Shown: in pieces, positions 17,348 through 27,179 of the stretch
How the letters are laid out: each line of letters begins with the position of its first letter
How positions within the stretch are numbered: position 1 is the stretch's first letter
Source: Chryseobacterium sp. MYb264
Lineage (GTDB): Bacteria; Bacteroidota; Bacteroidia; Flavobacteriales; Weeksellaceae
NCBI RefSeq assembly: GCF_035974275.1
Contig: NZ_CP142422.1
Coordinates: 1-64,000, forward strand
Length of the DNA: 64,000 nucleotides
Reading direction: 5' to 3'
Program-made: the position numbers and the translations under genes
The notes under the pieces: model-generated
The model's database searches: none
What the model was told of the DNA's origin: nothing
What the model saw: the letters and a program-made list of their open reading frames with translations, nothing else

Positions 17348-17355
17348 TATCTTTG
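17348..17355 (+). promoter_or_regulatory. -7 element TATCTTTG before the methyltransferase gene
   Basis: TATCTTTG matches TAnnTTTG, 17 bases before the ATG. A TTTA near 17325 could be the -33 box at about 19 bases spacing. Confidence 0.6.
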
Positions 17356-17372
17356 CGGCTTTAAAATAAGAT

Positions 17373-18077
17373 ATGAAAGATTTAATGGGCAAAGCGATTT
17401 GGGATTTCTATCATGATGAAAATCCTGAAGATCTGCAGACTGAAACTTCAATTTCTGAGCTGGATGAGCTTCCGGTGGATTATCTTTTCCGCGATTTTGA
17501 AGATATGAATGATATTGAACAAAAAGCTTTGGAACTATCTCAAGGAAAAACACTGGATATCGGAGCGGGAGCGGGTTCACATTCTTTGTATCTCCAAAAT
17601 GAAAGGAATTTGGATGTTACTGCATTGGATATTTCACCAAAATCAATTGAAGTTTGTCAACTGCGCGGAATCAAACAAGCTGTTTCTCAAAATATGCTTG
17701 AATTTTCAGGAGAAACTTTCGACACCATTTTATTATTAATGAACGGAACCGGAATTTTCGAAAGTCTTGGAAGTATTGATATCTATCTTGAAAAGCTTCA
17801 TTCTTTATTAAATAAAAACGGACAAATCCTTATTGACAGCACAGATATTCTGTATATGTTTGATAAAGATTACGATGGTGGAGTGTATATTCCCGCTGGC
17901 GGATATTATGGTGAATTAGATTATATTGTGCATTACAAAGGTGAATCGGAAGAGCCGATCAAATGGCTATATCTTGACTTTTATACATTGAAAAATGCTG
18001 CGGAAAATAATGGTTTCAATATTGAAAAAGTTTTGCAGGATGAGGATTCTTATTTGGCAAGATTGACTAAGAAATAA
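17373..18077 (+). CDS. Class I SAM-dependent methyltransferase
   Basis: The 234-residue protein has the class I Rossmann fold. Motif I is LDIGAGAGSHSLYL (about 65-78), the ribose-binding acidic end of beta-2 is ALDIS, and motif IV is FDTILLLMNGTGI. There is no signal peptide or substrate-specific extension. It is flanked by a boxed repeat and an inverted repeat, so it is monocistronic. The substrate is unknown; the general type resembles small-molecule methyltransferases. Confidence 0.85.
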   Translation: MKDLMGKAIWDFYHDENPEDLQTETSISELDELPVDYLFRDFEDMNDIEQKALELSQGKTLDIGAGAGSHSLYLQNERNLDVTALDISPKSIEVCQLRGIKQAVSQNMLEFSGETFDTILLLMNGTGIFESLGSIDIYLEKLHSLLNKNGQILIDSTDILYMFDKDYDGGVYIPAGGYYGELDYIVHYKGESEEPIKWLYLDFYTLKNAAENNGFNIEKVLQDEDSYLARLTKK

Positions 18078-18086
18078 TTGGTTTAG

Positions 18087-18184
18087 AAATGCTTCGACAG
18101 GTTCAGCATGACATTTCTAATACTAACTGTTTTTATTAGCGATTCATTTTTAGCGTTGTCATGCTGAGCGGAGTCGAAGCATTT
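18087..18184. repeat. Inverted repeat with AAATGCTTCGAC ends
   Basis: AAATGCTTCGAC (18087-18098) is mirrored by GTCGAAGCATTT (18173-18184). The interior contains CAGCATGACA and its mirror TGTCATGCTGAG. A diverged copy lies at about 57500-57652. Confidence 0.8.
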
Positions 18185-18200
18185 GTTAAAGTATAAAAAA

Positions 18201-18228
18201 ATCCACATGAAGCTCATGTGGATTTTTT
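18201..18228. terminator. Bidirectional terminator
   Basis: ATCCACATGA and TCATGTGGAT form a perfect 10-bp stem with loop AGC. It has a T-run on the right and an A-run on the left, so it can end transcription on either strand. Confidence 0.85.
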
Positions 18229-18256
18229 GTTTTATAGTGTAAGGAATTTCTTAATT

Positions 18257-19727
18257 AGTCGCTCCTTAAAAAGCTGTTTTTTGACTTTGAAAATTATATT
18301 TGCCTAAAAAGATTCGGAGAACAAGTTCGAGCCAAAGAAGAATTTGTTGTTTGATTTGATTCAATCTCATCTTCAAATTGTATCCAATCCCTGCTAATAA
18401 TGCATTATTAATATCTCCAGCCACTCCTTTCAGGAAGTTTAATCCTAAGGAGTGGTTTCTTTTTAAATGAGAGATACAAGGTTCTATGGCTGCTCTTGCC
18501 CGGAATCTTAATCTGGCTACTTGTTGCCCATATTTTGTTTTTTCTTTTTTTGCGGGAAGCAAAATTGCTGTTCCTTCCACTTCTTTGATTCCTTTAAATC
18601 CTCTGTCTGTAGTGGCTTTCGTAGGTCTTGTTCCGCCAACGGATTTTCTTACCCTCTCACTCTGTGCCAATGATTCTTCAAGAGTTTTACTATCGTGAGG
18701 ATTGCCAGAAAATCTCTTTACCGAGCTGATGATCCCTGTTTTCCGACCTTTACTACTACTGCTACTTTTGTCCCAAACTCGTATGCTTTTCCCGATTTTC
18801 CTTTCGCAATACACGCAACTTGTGGCTCGTGAAGACTGTAAATTTTATCTTTCGTGGTACGTTCTTGGGTGAGTGCTTTAAGGTAAATTTTAAAAACGTC
18901 TTCGTAGCCTTTCAAAACATCTTTAGGAAGTTTTCTTTCCAATTCCCGAAGAACTCTTTTACCAATCGTCCTGAGCTTTTTCCTCGCCATTTTTGCCTTC
19001 TTCTGTCTTCTGGGATGATGTCCAAAAAAAGCGTCCCGCAATAATTGTTTGCTCACTCTTCTGTAGCTTTGTCTTTGTACAACGCTCTCTTTTTCTGCTA
19101 TTTTTCTACAATTGTCGATTACTTTTTTTGCTATTTGGCATCGGTAGGAAAGGTAATGTTCTTCTCCTGAACCGTCGTATCTACCTGAACTTCATCTTCT
19201 GTTTTGGCTTTGGGATGGAGAGAAACGCTTTGTCCCAAAAGAAAATTCCAAACCCTTATCTCCAATTCTTTTTCTGAAGTGTACAAAATTGCTCGGATCG
19301 AAAGGCTGCTCTGTCTGGAAAAAGGTTTCTCCGGTAAAATATTGCCAATACGCATTCTCAATCCATCTCTCTATTACACTTTCATCACTTTCTTTAAACA
19401 TTTCCTTGAGCAAAAGCATTCCTGCTATTTTACGGATAGCAATAGAAGGTCTTCCGTTTTCTGAAAATAATTTCTCAAACTCTGACTCCATTTTATCCCA
19501 GGAAATCTCCCCAGCTAATTTTACCACCGGATGCTCCATATTAATAAGCTCCGTAAGCCTGGTCTTGAATAAATTCTGCTGTAAATCCTCTCTTATTTTG
19601 CCTAACATTTTGCCACTTTTTATATCCTAAAAATACAATTTATTGCAATTTTTCACAACGATTTTTTACGAAATATAAGTACATAAAACTGATAATCAAA
19701 ATATTACTTGGTTTTTAAGGAATGACT
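18257..19727 (-). mobile_element. IS5-like insertion sequence, copy 2 (decayed)
   Basis: This 1471-bp element is in the opposite orientation to the other three copies. Its ends match the terminal inverted repeats (AGTCGCTCCTTAAAAA and the complement of AGTCATTCCTTAAAAA). An AATT duplication lies at 18253-18256 and 19728-19731. The transposase carries three small indels. It sits exactly on the stop codon of the neighbouring minus-strand gene. Confidence 0.95.
18266..19608 (-). pseudogene. Frameshifted transposase of IS copy 2
   Basis: Compared with the intact 446-residue copies, reading from 19608 meets a one-base T gain near codon 121 (about 19245), a one-base T loss near codon 159 (about 19132), and a two-base gain near codon 285 (about 18750). 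No single frame covers the protein. D143, D334 and E375 now fall in different frames. Only a few substitutions are visible, so the decay is recent. If excision and movement occur they must use transposase supplied by another copy. Confidence 0.92.
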
Positions 19728-20403
19728 AATTAACTAAAATTATCTTTATTATACTAAAAGTCCTTGGAATCAGATAATTTGAAAAAAGCCCTTGTTCATC
19801 AAAATACATTAAAGCAAGCATAACCATGGCTAAAATGATAGGAAAGATAAATGAGGCTGATTTATAAATGAGTTTTTTTGGTAAAACGGCTACAGAAATA
19901 ATCATCAGACTAATGCTTCCCAAACCAATTATCAAAATTCTTGGATCATATCTTGAACGGTCTTGAGGAAGGTCAAGAGCGGATATTACATAATTTTGAA
20001 TGAAAAAATATAAAATTCCAAAGGCTAAAGTAAGAATAGCCGGAATATATTTTTTTATTTTGATGAAATTTAAAAAAAGCAATATACTTCCGGGAATTGT
20101 TCCAAATAAAAAACTAATCACTAAAATTGTACTTCTCGAATAAAGAGCAACAGCAGCCGGATCATCTGTCAAGTGTTCCTGCCAAAGTTCCTGTTCTTCT
20201 TGTAATTTTGTTTGTTCAACGTTCTTTCTGTTTTGAATAATTTCCGCAATATCTTTCTTTTCCTGTTGGGAAAAAATATTTCCTCTCTCCTGAAGAATTT
20301 CGAAGGCTATTTGAATGGCTTCCGGAGTAAATTGACTGTCTTTTTGTATATATTTTTGTAATTCCCTGTCGGAAAGTTTATCTAAAACACTTTTCTTAAC
20401 CAT
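19726..20403 (-). CDS. Hypothetical membrane protein with a cytoplasmic helical N-terminus
   Basis: I do not recognise the family. The 225 residues begin with a charged helical region (1-90, including SDRELQKYIQKDSQFTPEAIQIAFEIL), similar to short helical repeats seen in Flavobacteriia membrane proteins. Four to five transmembrane segments follow (about 91-112, 116-136, 152-170, 180-200). The IS end supplies part of the stop. The ancestral frame read V-N-TAA; it now reads V-N-TAG with the G and A from the element, so the protein is unchanged. It lies downstream of metG in the same direction but after a terminator. Confidence 0.75.
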   Translation of the reverse strand: MVKKSVLDKLSDRELQKYIQKDSQFTPEAIQIAFEILQERGNIFSQQEKKDIAEIIQNRKNVEQTKLQEEQELWQEHLTDDPAAVALYSRSTILVISFLFGTIPGSILLFLNFIKIKKYIPAILTLAFGILYFFIQNYVISALDLPQDRSRYDPRILIIGLGSISLMIISVAVLPKKLIYKSASFIFPIILAMVMLALMYFDEQGLFSNYLIPRTFSIIKIILVN

Positions 20404-20413
20404 AATTCAGAAA

Positions 20414-20439
20414 AAAAGAGCATTGAAAAATGCTCTTTT
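20414..20439 (-). terminator. Terminator after metG
   Basis: AAAAGAGCA and TGCTCTTTT form a 9-bp stem with an 8-base A-rich loop. The A-run on the plus strand gives a U-tract on the minus transcript. Confidence 0.75.
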
Positions 20440-20462
20440 CGTATTGTTATTGATTTCAAAAA

Positions 20463-22499
20463 TTACCCAATCTCAATACCATTCTCAACATTACTGTCGT
20501 CTGGTGTTACGAAAGATAATTTTCCGTCTGGTTTTGTTGTTAATAATAACATTCCCTGAGATTCAATTCCTCTGATTTTTCTTGGTGCAAGATTTAATAA
20601 AATCATTACTTGTTTTCCAATAACTTCTTCAGGAGTGAAGCTTTCAGCGATCCCTGAAACTACAGTTCTCACATCAACTCCTGTATCGACAGTCAGTTTT
20701 AGTAATTTATCTGCTTTTTCAACTTTTTCAGCTTCTGTAATAGTCGCTGTTCTTAAGTCAATTTTCGTAAAATCATCAAAAGTGATTTCGTCTTTCATAG
20801 GGTTTGCGTTAGGGTTTGTTTTTTTATTGTTTTGTTTCGTGTCTTCCAGCTTTTGGATTTGAGCTTCGATGACGTCGTCCGCGATTTGAGAGAATAATAA
20901 AGGAGCAACATTTATTTTATGCCCACCTTTAATTAAAACTTTTGAAGTTTCAACATCTTCCCAATTCATCTGTTCAACATTGAAAATATCGTAAATCTTC
21001 TGTGCTGTAAAAGGTAAGAATGGCTCTGCTAAATTCCCTAATGCAACAGCAATTTGAGATCCAATAAACAAAATTTCTTTTGTCTTTTCTAAATCTGTTT
21101 TAACTGTTTTCCAAGGTTCTTCATCAGCTAAATATTTATTTCCAAATCTTGCTAAATTCATGAAAGCTGTTAATGCATTTCTGAACTCATATTTTTCAAG
21201 ATAGTTTCTAATTTCTTTTGCTTTTTCTCCAATTTCAGCAAGTTCTGGAGCATCAATATTACCTTCAGGAATAATTCCGTCAAAGTTCTTATTAATTAAA
21301 ACAGCAACTCTATTGATAAAGTTTCCGAAAATTCCAACTAATTCAGAATTATTTTTCGTCTGAAAATCCTTCCAGGTAAAATTATTATCTTTTGTTTCCG
21401 GAGCTGATGACAGAAGAGCGTATCTCAATACATCTTCCTGTCCAGGGAAATCTTCAACATATTCATGTGCCCAAACTGCCCAGTTTCTTGAGGTTGAAAT
21501 TTTATCGTTTTCAAGATTCAGGAATTCAAAAGCAGGAACATTGGTCGGCATAATATAATCGCCATGAGCCTTCATCATCGAAGGGAAGATAATACAGTGG
21601 AATACAATATTATCTTTTCCGATAAAGTGAACTAAATCAGAATCTTCGCTTTGCCAATAATCTTTCCAGTCTTTTCCGTTTTTCTCTGCCCATTCTTTGG
21701 TGAAAGAAATATATCCGATCGGCGCATCAAACCATACATACAATACTTTTCCTTCTGCACCCGGAAGTGGAACAGGAACACCCCAGTTCAAATCTCTGGT
21801 CATCGCACGAGGTTTCAACCCGTCATTTAACCAAGATTTAACCTGTCCGTAAACGTTAGGTTTCCAGTCGTCTTTATGACCTTCAATAATCCATTCGTTA
21901 AGGAAATCTTCGTATTCATTTAATGGTAAATACCAGTTTTTTGTTTCTTTTAAAATAGGAACATTTCCGCTTAACATTGATTTTGGGTTAATCAACTCAG
22001 ATGGTGAAAGGGTAGAACCACATTTTTCACACTGATCTCCGTAAGCATTTTCGTTTCCACAATTCGGACAAGTTCCAACGATGTATCTATCAGCTAAAAA
22101 TTCTCCGGCTTGTTCGTCGAAGTACTGCTCAGACATTTCTTCCGTGAATTTCCCTTTTTCATACAAAACCTTAAAGAAATCCTGACTGGTTTCGTAATGG
22201 TTTTTAGAAGTTGTTCTCGAATATTCATCAAATGAAATCCCTAAATCTGAAAAAGATTTTTTAATGATCTCATGGTATTTGTCGACGATATCCTGAGGGG
22301 TTACTCCTTCTTTTTTAGCTCTGATGGTGATAGGAATCCCATGCTCATCTGAACCACAGATAAACGCTACATCTTTTCCTAATCTTCGCTGAAATCTTGC
22401 GTAAACATCCGCAGGAATATACACACCTGCCAAATGTCCTATATGAACCGGTCCGTTTGCATAAGGCAAAGCTGCCGTAATCATCTTTCTGTTTGACAT
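20463..22499 (-). CDS. metG: Methionyl-tRNA synthetase
   Basis: The enzyme charges tRNA-Met with methionine. The 678 residues show the class I signatures HIGH (19-22) and KISTS (about 333-337, the KMSKS variant). The zinc knuckle CPNCGN...CEKCG lies in the connective-peptide region. A C-terminal tRNA-binding domain (about 570-678) has the Trbp111-like fold (FTKIDLRTATITEAEKVEKADKLLKLTVD), so this is the dimeric long form. It is divergent from the SusC operon and has its own -7 element. Confidence 0.98.
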   Translation of the reverse strand: MSNRKMITAALPYANGPVHIGHLAGVYIPADVYARFQRRLGKDVAFICGSDEHGIPITIRAKKEGVTPQDIVDKYHEIIKKSFSDLGISFDEYSRTTSKNHYETSQDFFKVLYEKGKFTEEMSEQYFDEQAGEFLADRYIVGTCPNCGNENAYGDQCEKCGSTLSPSELINPKSMLSGNVPILKETKNWYLPLNEYEDFLNEWIIEGHKDDWKPNVYGQVKSWLNDGLKPRAMTRDLNWGVPVPLPGAEGKVLYVWFDAPIGYISFTKEWAEKNGKDWKDYWQSEDSDLVHFIGKDNIVFHCIIFPSMMKAHGDYIMPTNVPAFEFLNLENDKISTSRNWAVWAHEYVEDFPGQEDVLRYALLSSAPETKDNNFTWKDFQTKNNSELVGIFGNFINRVAVLINKNFDGIIPEGNIDAPELAEIGEKAKEIRNYLEKYEFRNALTAFMNLARFGNKYLADEEPWKTVKTDLEKTKEILFIGSQIAVALGNLAEPFLPFTAQKIYDIFNVEQMNWEDVETSKVLIKGGHKINVAPLLFSQIADDVIEAQIQKLEDTKQNNKKTNPNANPMKDEITFDDFTKIDLRTATITEAEKVEKADKLLKLTVDTGVDVRTVVSGIAESFTPEEVIGKQVMILLNLAPRKIRGIESQGMLLLTTKPDGKLSFVTPDDSNVENGIEIG

Positions 22500-22519
22500 T
22501 TATAGTTAAATTTTGATTG

Positions 22520-22527
22520 CAAAGATA
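22520..22527 (-). promoter_or_regulatory. -7 element TATCTTTG of metG
   Basis: On the minus strand TATCTTTG fits TAnnTTTG and lies 20 bases before the ATG. A weak TTTTC box is upstream. Confidence 0.6.
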
Positions 22528-22607
22528 CGCATTCTCTGTGAAAATTGTAGGAATTACCCTTTTTAAAAGCTTTTATCAGGATATGGCAGGGTGAAATGTT
22601 ACATTTA

Positions 22608-22625
22608 GTTAAACAAATGTTTAAC
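22608..22625. promoter_or_regulatory. Perfect palindrome in the metG-SusC gap, candidate operator
   Basis: GTTAAACA-AA-TGTTTAAC is a perfect inverted repeat with 8-bp arms. The gap from 22500 to 22835 (336 bases) holds the metG promoter, this palindrome, a very AT-rich stretch and a small hairpin, but no gene. No TAnnTTTG element was found close to the SusC start, so its promoter and long leader remain undefined. Confidence 0.4.
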
Positions 22626-22778
22626 TTTTTGTTAAAATTAAATTAATATTATGTTTTGCATATTTCAATGTAAATGAATGAAAAACAGATTTTTAGCTTA
22701 AAAACATGCTATAATCTACATGATTTTAACCAAAATTTTAATAAAATTAACATAATTATATTTTTTTTTTAAATTGCG

Positions 22779-22795
22779 AGACTGAGATTCAGTCT
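22779..22795 (+). other. Small hairpin in the SusC 5' leader
   Basis: AGACTGA-GAT-TCAGTCT is a perfect 7-bp stem with a 3-base loop. It lies 40 bases before the GTG start. It could stabilise the leader or affect translation; no known riboswitch was recognised. Confidence 0.4.
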
Positions 22796-22835
22796 TTATT
22801 CTTAAAAAAAAACGAAACTATATAAAAATAATATT

Positions 22836-25559
22836 GTGAGAAATTTTACAACGGTATTAAAAATAGCGCCCGCATTTCTATTGGCAAGTTCAATGATGCA
22901 TGCGCAAACCAAAGACTCCATCACCAAGGAGAAAAAAATCGAGGAGGTGGTATTGATTGGGTATGGAGCGAAGAAAAAGTCGGATCTTACGGGATCTGTG
23001 ACTGCTATTTCTGCAAAAGATTTCAATGAAGGGAGTATCAATTCACCCGAACAATTAATTCAAGGTAAAGCTTCGGGAATCCAGATTACCAATAATGGTG
23101 GTGCTCCGGGTGCGGGATCTACAATAAGAATTCGGGGAGGTGCTTCTCTGAATGCCAGCAATGATCCTTTGATTGTTATCGATGGGGTTCCTGTAGACGC
23201 TGTGGGTATTAATGGTGCTGCAAACCCTCTTGCATTAATCAATCCTAATGATATTGAAAGTTTTAATATTCTGAAAGATGCATCTGCAACAGCTATTTAT
23301 GGTAGTAGAGCGTCTAATGGGGTTATTATTATTACAACAAAAAAAGGAACTTCGGGTAAATTAAAGTTGAATTATACCACAACTACTTCTGTTTATGAGA
23401 AAATGGGAAACATTAAAATGTTATCTACTAATCAATTCAGAGATGTAGTAATGAACAATGCAGAACCTGCATTTCAACAATTATTAGGAAATTCCAGTAC
23501 CAATTGGCAAAATGAAATTTATCAGACTGCATTAGGATTTGATAATTCAGTATCTCTTGCAGGAGGAATCAAAAACCTTCCTTATCGTTTGTCATTAGGA
23601 TATTTAAACCAAGATGGTATTATCAAGACAAATAATATTGAAAGAACTACAGTTTCATTAAATCTAAATCCTAAGTTTTTTGATAAACATCTTGAAATTA
23701 ATTTTAATGTAAAGGGAACTTATGCTGAAAATAGATTTAAAGATGATGGCTCAATAGGTGCTGCTGTAGTGTTTGACCCTACAAAACCAGTTTATGATCC
23801 TAGTTTTACAAAGTATGGCGGATATTGGGAGTGGCTTCAGGCGAACGGTGATCCTAATACAAATGCTACAAAAAATCCAGTTTCAATGTTGGAGCAAAGA
23901 TGGGATCTTTCTTATGTAAGGAGAGTATTAGGAAATGTTCAGTTTGATTATAAGTTTCATTTTTTGCCTGAACTAAGAGCTAACTTGAATTTAGGGTATG
24001 ATTATAGTGATTCTAATGGAAGTCAGAGGGTTCTTCCATCTGCTGCCATGAATTATTATGAGAAAGGCACTTATAGAAGATATACGCAGGAGAAGAAAAA
24101 TAAACTTCTGGATTTTTATTTGAATTATCTTAAAACAGTGGAATCTATTAAGTCTACTTTTGATTTAACATTGGGGTATTCTTATCAGGATTGGCAGAGA
24201 TCAGAACCTTTTGCACCAACCATCTACGGAACGGGATTAAGTAATCCAAAAAGCGGAAGGGATCTTTTTACTCAAAATACACTTCTTTCTTACTTTGGAC
24301 GTTTTAATTATACTTTCAATAATAAATATCTTTTAACTGCAACTTTGAGAAGAGATGCTTCTTCCAGATTTAGTGAGGATAACAGAGTGGGATATTTCCC
24401 ATCGGTAGCTTTGGCATGGAAAATAGATCAGGAAAATTTTCTTAAAGATTCTAAAGTTCTCTCCAGTTTAAAACTGAGATTGGGTTGGGGACAAACAGGG
24501 CAGCAAGATATTCAAAATAATGATTATCCATACCTAGCCAGATATATTATTTCAGATGCAGGAGCAGCTTATCAAATTGGTGATGATTTTTATAATACCT
24601 TAAGAGCACAGGGTTATGATAAAAATATTAAGTGGGAAACAACAACGACTAAAAATATAGGATTAGATTTTGGATTCTTAAAAGACAGAATTAATGGTTC
24701 TATCGAGGTTTATGAAAAAGAATCTAAAGACCTGTTAAGTATTGTACCTGTTCCTGCTGGAGCCAATCTTACCAACTTACTTCTTACTAATATTGGTGAT
24801 ATGAGAAACAGGGGGATTGAGGCAAATGTTAATGTAAGAGCTATTGAAAAAGATAATTTTAGTTGGGAATTTAATGTAAATGCTACACACTACAAATCTG
24901 AAATTACGAATCTTGCTTCAACAGAGGTTCTTACAGGTGGAATAAGTGGTGGTACAGGTACCATGATTCAGGTGCATTCTCAAGGATATCAACCCAATGC
25001 TTTTTATGTTTATCAGCAAATCTATGATACTGCCGGAAAACCTATTGAAGGTGCCTATGTAGACAGGAATGGAGACGGAGTGATCAATAATTCTGATTTA
25101 TATAAATACAAATCTCCAGCACCGGATGTTTTAATAGGTTTTTCTACAAAGTTTACCTATAAGAACTTGGATGTAGGATTTACCATGAGAGCTAGTATTG
25201 GAAATTATGTATACAACAATGTGGCTTCCCAATATGGAAATTTACAGGGAATAAAGAATAACGGATACCTTCAAAATATTCATACCAGCTACTTTGATAC
25301 AGGTTTTAACAGAGCTGAATATCAGTCAGATTACTATGTGGAAAACGCATCATTTATCAGAATGGATAATATCAATTTAGGGTATAATTTCCCTAGTTTT
25401 ATTAGTAATAGTTCTAAAATAAGAGTTTTTGGATCTGTTCAAAATGCATTTGTTATCACTAAATACAGTGGTTTAGATCCGGAAGTTTTTAATGGTATTG
25501 ATAATAATTTATACCAAAGACCAAGAATTTATTCTCTAGGACTTAATTTTCAATTTTAA
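22836..25559 (+). CDS. SusC/RagA-type TonB-linked outer-membrane transporter
   Basis: This is the outer-membrane beta-barrel that imports oligosaccharides with energy from TonB. The 907-residue protein starts at GTG with a signal peptide (ends SSMMHAQ). It goes straight to a TonB-box-like segment (KKIEEVVLIGYGAKKK) and the plug (SPEQLIQGKASGIQITNNGG, then ILKDASATAIYGSRASNGVIIITTKKG). The N-terminal carboxypeptidase-like domain of many SusC proteins is absent. The barrel runs from about 180 to a C-terminal Phe. It leads an operon with SusD and SusE/F; GH97 downstream points to starch or maltodextrins. Confidence 0.95.
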   Translation: MRNFTTVLKIAPAFLLASSMMHAQTKDSITKEKKIEEVVLIGYGAKKKSDLTGSVTAISAKDFNEGSINSPEQLIQGKASGIQITNNGGAPGAGSTIRIRGGASLNASNDPLIVIDGVPVDAVGINGAANPLALINPNDIESFNILKDASATAIYGSRASNGVIIITTKKGTSGKLKLNYTTTTSVYEKMGNIKMLSTNQFRDVVMNNAEPAFQQLLGNSSTNWQNEIYQTALGFDNSVSLAGGIKNLPYRLSLGYLNQDGIIKTNNIERTTVSLNLNPKFFDKHLEINFNVKGTYAENRFKDDGSIGAAVVFDPTKPVYDPSFTKYGGYWEWLQANGDPNTNATKNPVSMLEQRWDLSYVRRVLGNVQFDYKFHFLPELRANLNLGYDYSDSNGSQRVLPSAAMNYYEKGTYRRYTQEKKNKLLDFYLNYLKTVESIKSTFDLTLGYSYQDWQRSEPFAPTIYGTGLSNPKSGRDLFTQNTLLSYFGRFNYTFNNKYLLTATLRRDASSRFSEDNRVGYFPSVALAWKIDQENFLKDSKVLSSLKLRLGWGQTGQQDIQNNDYPYLARYIISDAGAAYQIGDDFYNTLRAQGYDKNIKWETTTTKNIGLDFGFLKDRINGSIEVYEKESKDLLSIVPVPAGANLTNLLLTNIGDMRNRGIEANVNVRAIEKDNFSWEFNVNATHYKSEITNLASTEVLTGGISGGTGTMIQVHSQGYQPNAFYVYQQIYDTAGKPIEGAYVDRNGDGVINNSDLYKYKSPAPDVLIGFSTKFTYKNLDVGFTMRASIGNYVYNNVASQYGNLQGIKNNGYLQNIHTSYFDTGFNRAEYQSDYYVENASFIRMDNINLGYNFPSFISNSSKIRVFGSVQNAFVITKYSGLDPEVFNGIDNNLYQRPRIYSLGLNFQF

Positions 25560-25569
25560 TTAGAATATC

Positions 25570-27162
25570 ATGACATTTAGATATATTAATAAAACAATAT
25601 TTACTGCAGGAATTGCTGCAGTTTTATTCCTTACTTCTTGTGAAAGTGATTTGAACAGAATGCCTGAATCAGAAGTAACATCAGCATCTGTATACGCAGA
25701 TTTTGCAAATTATAAATTGGTTTTAGCTAAAATATATGCCGGTTTGGCTGTCAGCGGACAAAATGGTGGCGATGGCGAACCTGATATTGGTGGTATTGAT
25801 GGTGGAACTTCCAATTATCTTAGACAATATTTTCAGTTGCAGGAGCTTCCAACGGATGAAGCAGTTGTAGCATGGAATGATCCTTCTTTACCAGATCTTC
25901 ATAATATGAATTGGTCTGCCAGTAATGACTTTATTCGTGCTTTATATTACAGAATCTATTATCAGATTGCTGTTTCAAATGAATTTATAAGAGAAACCTC
26001 AGATGATAAATTAGCTTCAAGAAATATTACGGGAGTAAATGCAGAAGAATCAAAATTATTCAGAAACGAAGCAAGATTTATGAGGGCTCTGAGTTATTTT
26101 CATGCAATAGACTTGTTTGGAAATGGACCTTTTGTGACAGAAGCTACGGAAGTAGGAATTGCACCACCACCAAGAATTGAGAGAGCAGCTCTTTTTACTT
26201 ATATAGAAACTGAATTGAAAGATTTAGAAAATCTTTTAAAAGACCCAAGAACAAACGAATATGGTCGTGCTGATAAGGCTGCAGTTTGGATGCTTTTATC
26301 AAAACTATATCTTAATGCTGAAGTGTATACAGGTCAGGCAAGATATTCTGATGCGCGAGTATATGCTGAAAAAGTGATTAATGCAGGTTATTCTTTAAAA
26401 ACCAATTATGACGAGTTATTCTTAGCAGATAATAATGTTGCTAATAATGAAGTTATCTTCTCGGTAAATTTTGATGGAATAAATACACGAACATATGGAG
26501 GAACAACATATATTATTCATGCTGGTGTTGGTGGAAGTATGCCTCCTGAGCAGTTTGGCATTAATAGTGGATGGGGTGGACTGCGTTCAACGAAAAATAT
26601 TGTCAATCTTTTTCCAGATACTAATGGCTCTCTTGATAAAAGAGGAAGATTTTATACAGACGGACAAAATCTTGAAATTAACAGCCAGGTAGTGTTTACG
26701 GATGGTTATCCTTTAATTAAATTTAAAAATTTAAAGAAAGATGGAACTAAAGGTTCTGATGATACCGGATTATATGTAGATACAGATTTTCCACTTTTCA
26801 GGCTTGGGGAAGCTTATTTAATTTATGCTGAAGCTGTTTTAAGAGGCGGAGGCGGCTCCAATGCGACTGCAGTGCAATATATAAACTTATTAAGACAGCG
26901 TGCATATGGAAATAATGCAGGAAATGTAACGTCTATTAATTTAGATTTTATTTTAGATGAAAGAGCCCGAGAGCTTACCTGGGAAGCAACAAGAAGAACA
27001 GATTTGATTAGATTTGATAAGTTTACTTCAGGATCTTATTTATGGCCATTCAAAGGAGGAGTTAAAGACGGAAAAGCGGTTGAAGATTTCAGAAAACTTT
27101 ATCCGATTCCAAATACAGATTTGACAGCAAATCCTAATTTACAGCAAAATCCTGGTTATTAA
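25570..27162 (+). CDS. SusD/RagB-type surface glycan-binding lipoprotein
   Basis: The 530-residue lipoprotein caps the SusC barrel and binds the glycan. The lipobox is LTSC with Cys24. Tetratricopeptide-type helices frame the fold, with recognisable SusD segments EARFMRALSYFHAIDLFGNGPFVTE, AVWMLLSKLYLNAEVYTG, FRLGEAYLIYAEAVLRGGG and the C-terminal ERARELTWEATRRTDLIRFDKF. The gene begins 10 bases after SusC. Codons here are strongly A/T-ended, as in SusC. Confidence 0.95.
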   Translation: MTFRYINKTIFTAGIAAVLFLTSCESDLNRMPESEVTSASVYADFANYKLVLAKIYAGLAVSGQNGGDGEPDIGGIDGGTSNYLRQYFQLQELPTDEAVVAWNDPSLPDLHNMNWSASNDFIRALYYRIYYQIAVSNEFIRETSDDKLASRNITGVNAEESKLFRNEARFMRALSYFHAIDLFGNGPFVTEATEVGIAPPPRIERAALFTYIETELKDLENLLKDPRTNEYGRADKAAVWMLLSKLYLNAEVYTGQARYSDARVYAEKVINAGYSLKTNYDELFLADNNVANNEVIFSVNFDGINTRTYGGTTYIIHAGVGGSMPPEQFGINSGWGGLRSTKNIVNLFPDTNGSLDKRGRFYTDGQNLEINSQVVFTDGYPLIKFKNLKKDGTKGSDDTGLYVDTDFPLFRLGEAYLIYAEAVLRGGGGSNATAVQYINLLRQRAYGNNAGNVTSINLDFILDERARELTWEATRRTDLIRFDKFTSGSYLWPFKGGVKDGKAVEDFRKLYPIPNTDLTANPNLQQNPGY

Positions 27163-27179
27163 TTCTAAAAGTATTCAAA

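Noticed and set aside
22640..22835. Riboswitch in the long SusC leader
   Set aside because: Only a 7-bp hairpin and low-complexity AT sequence are visible. No known aptamer core was recognised.
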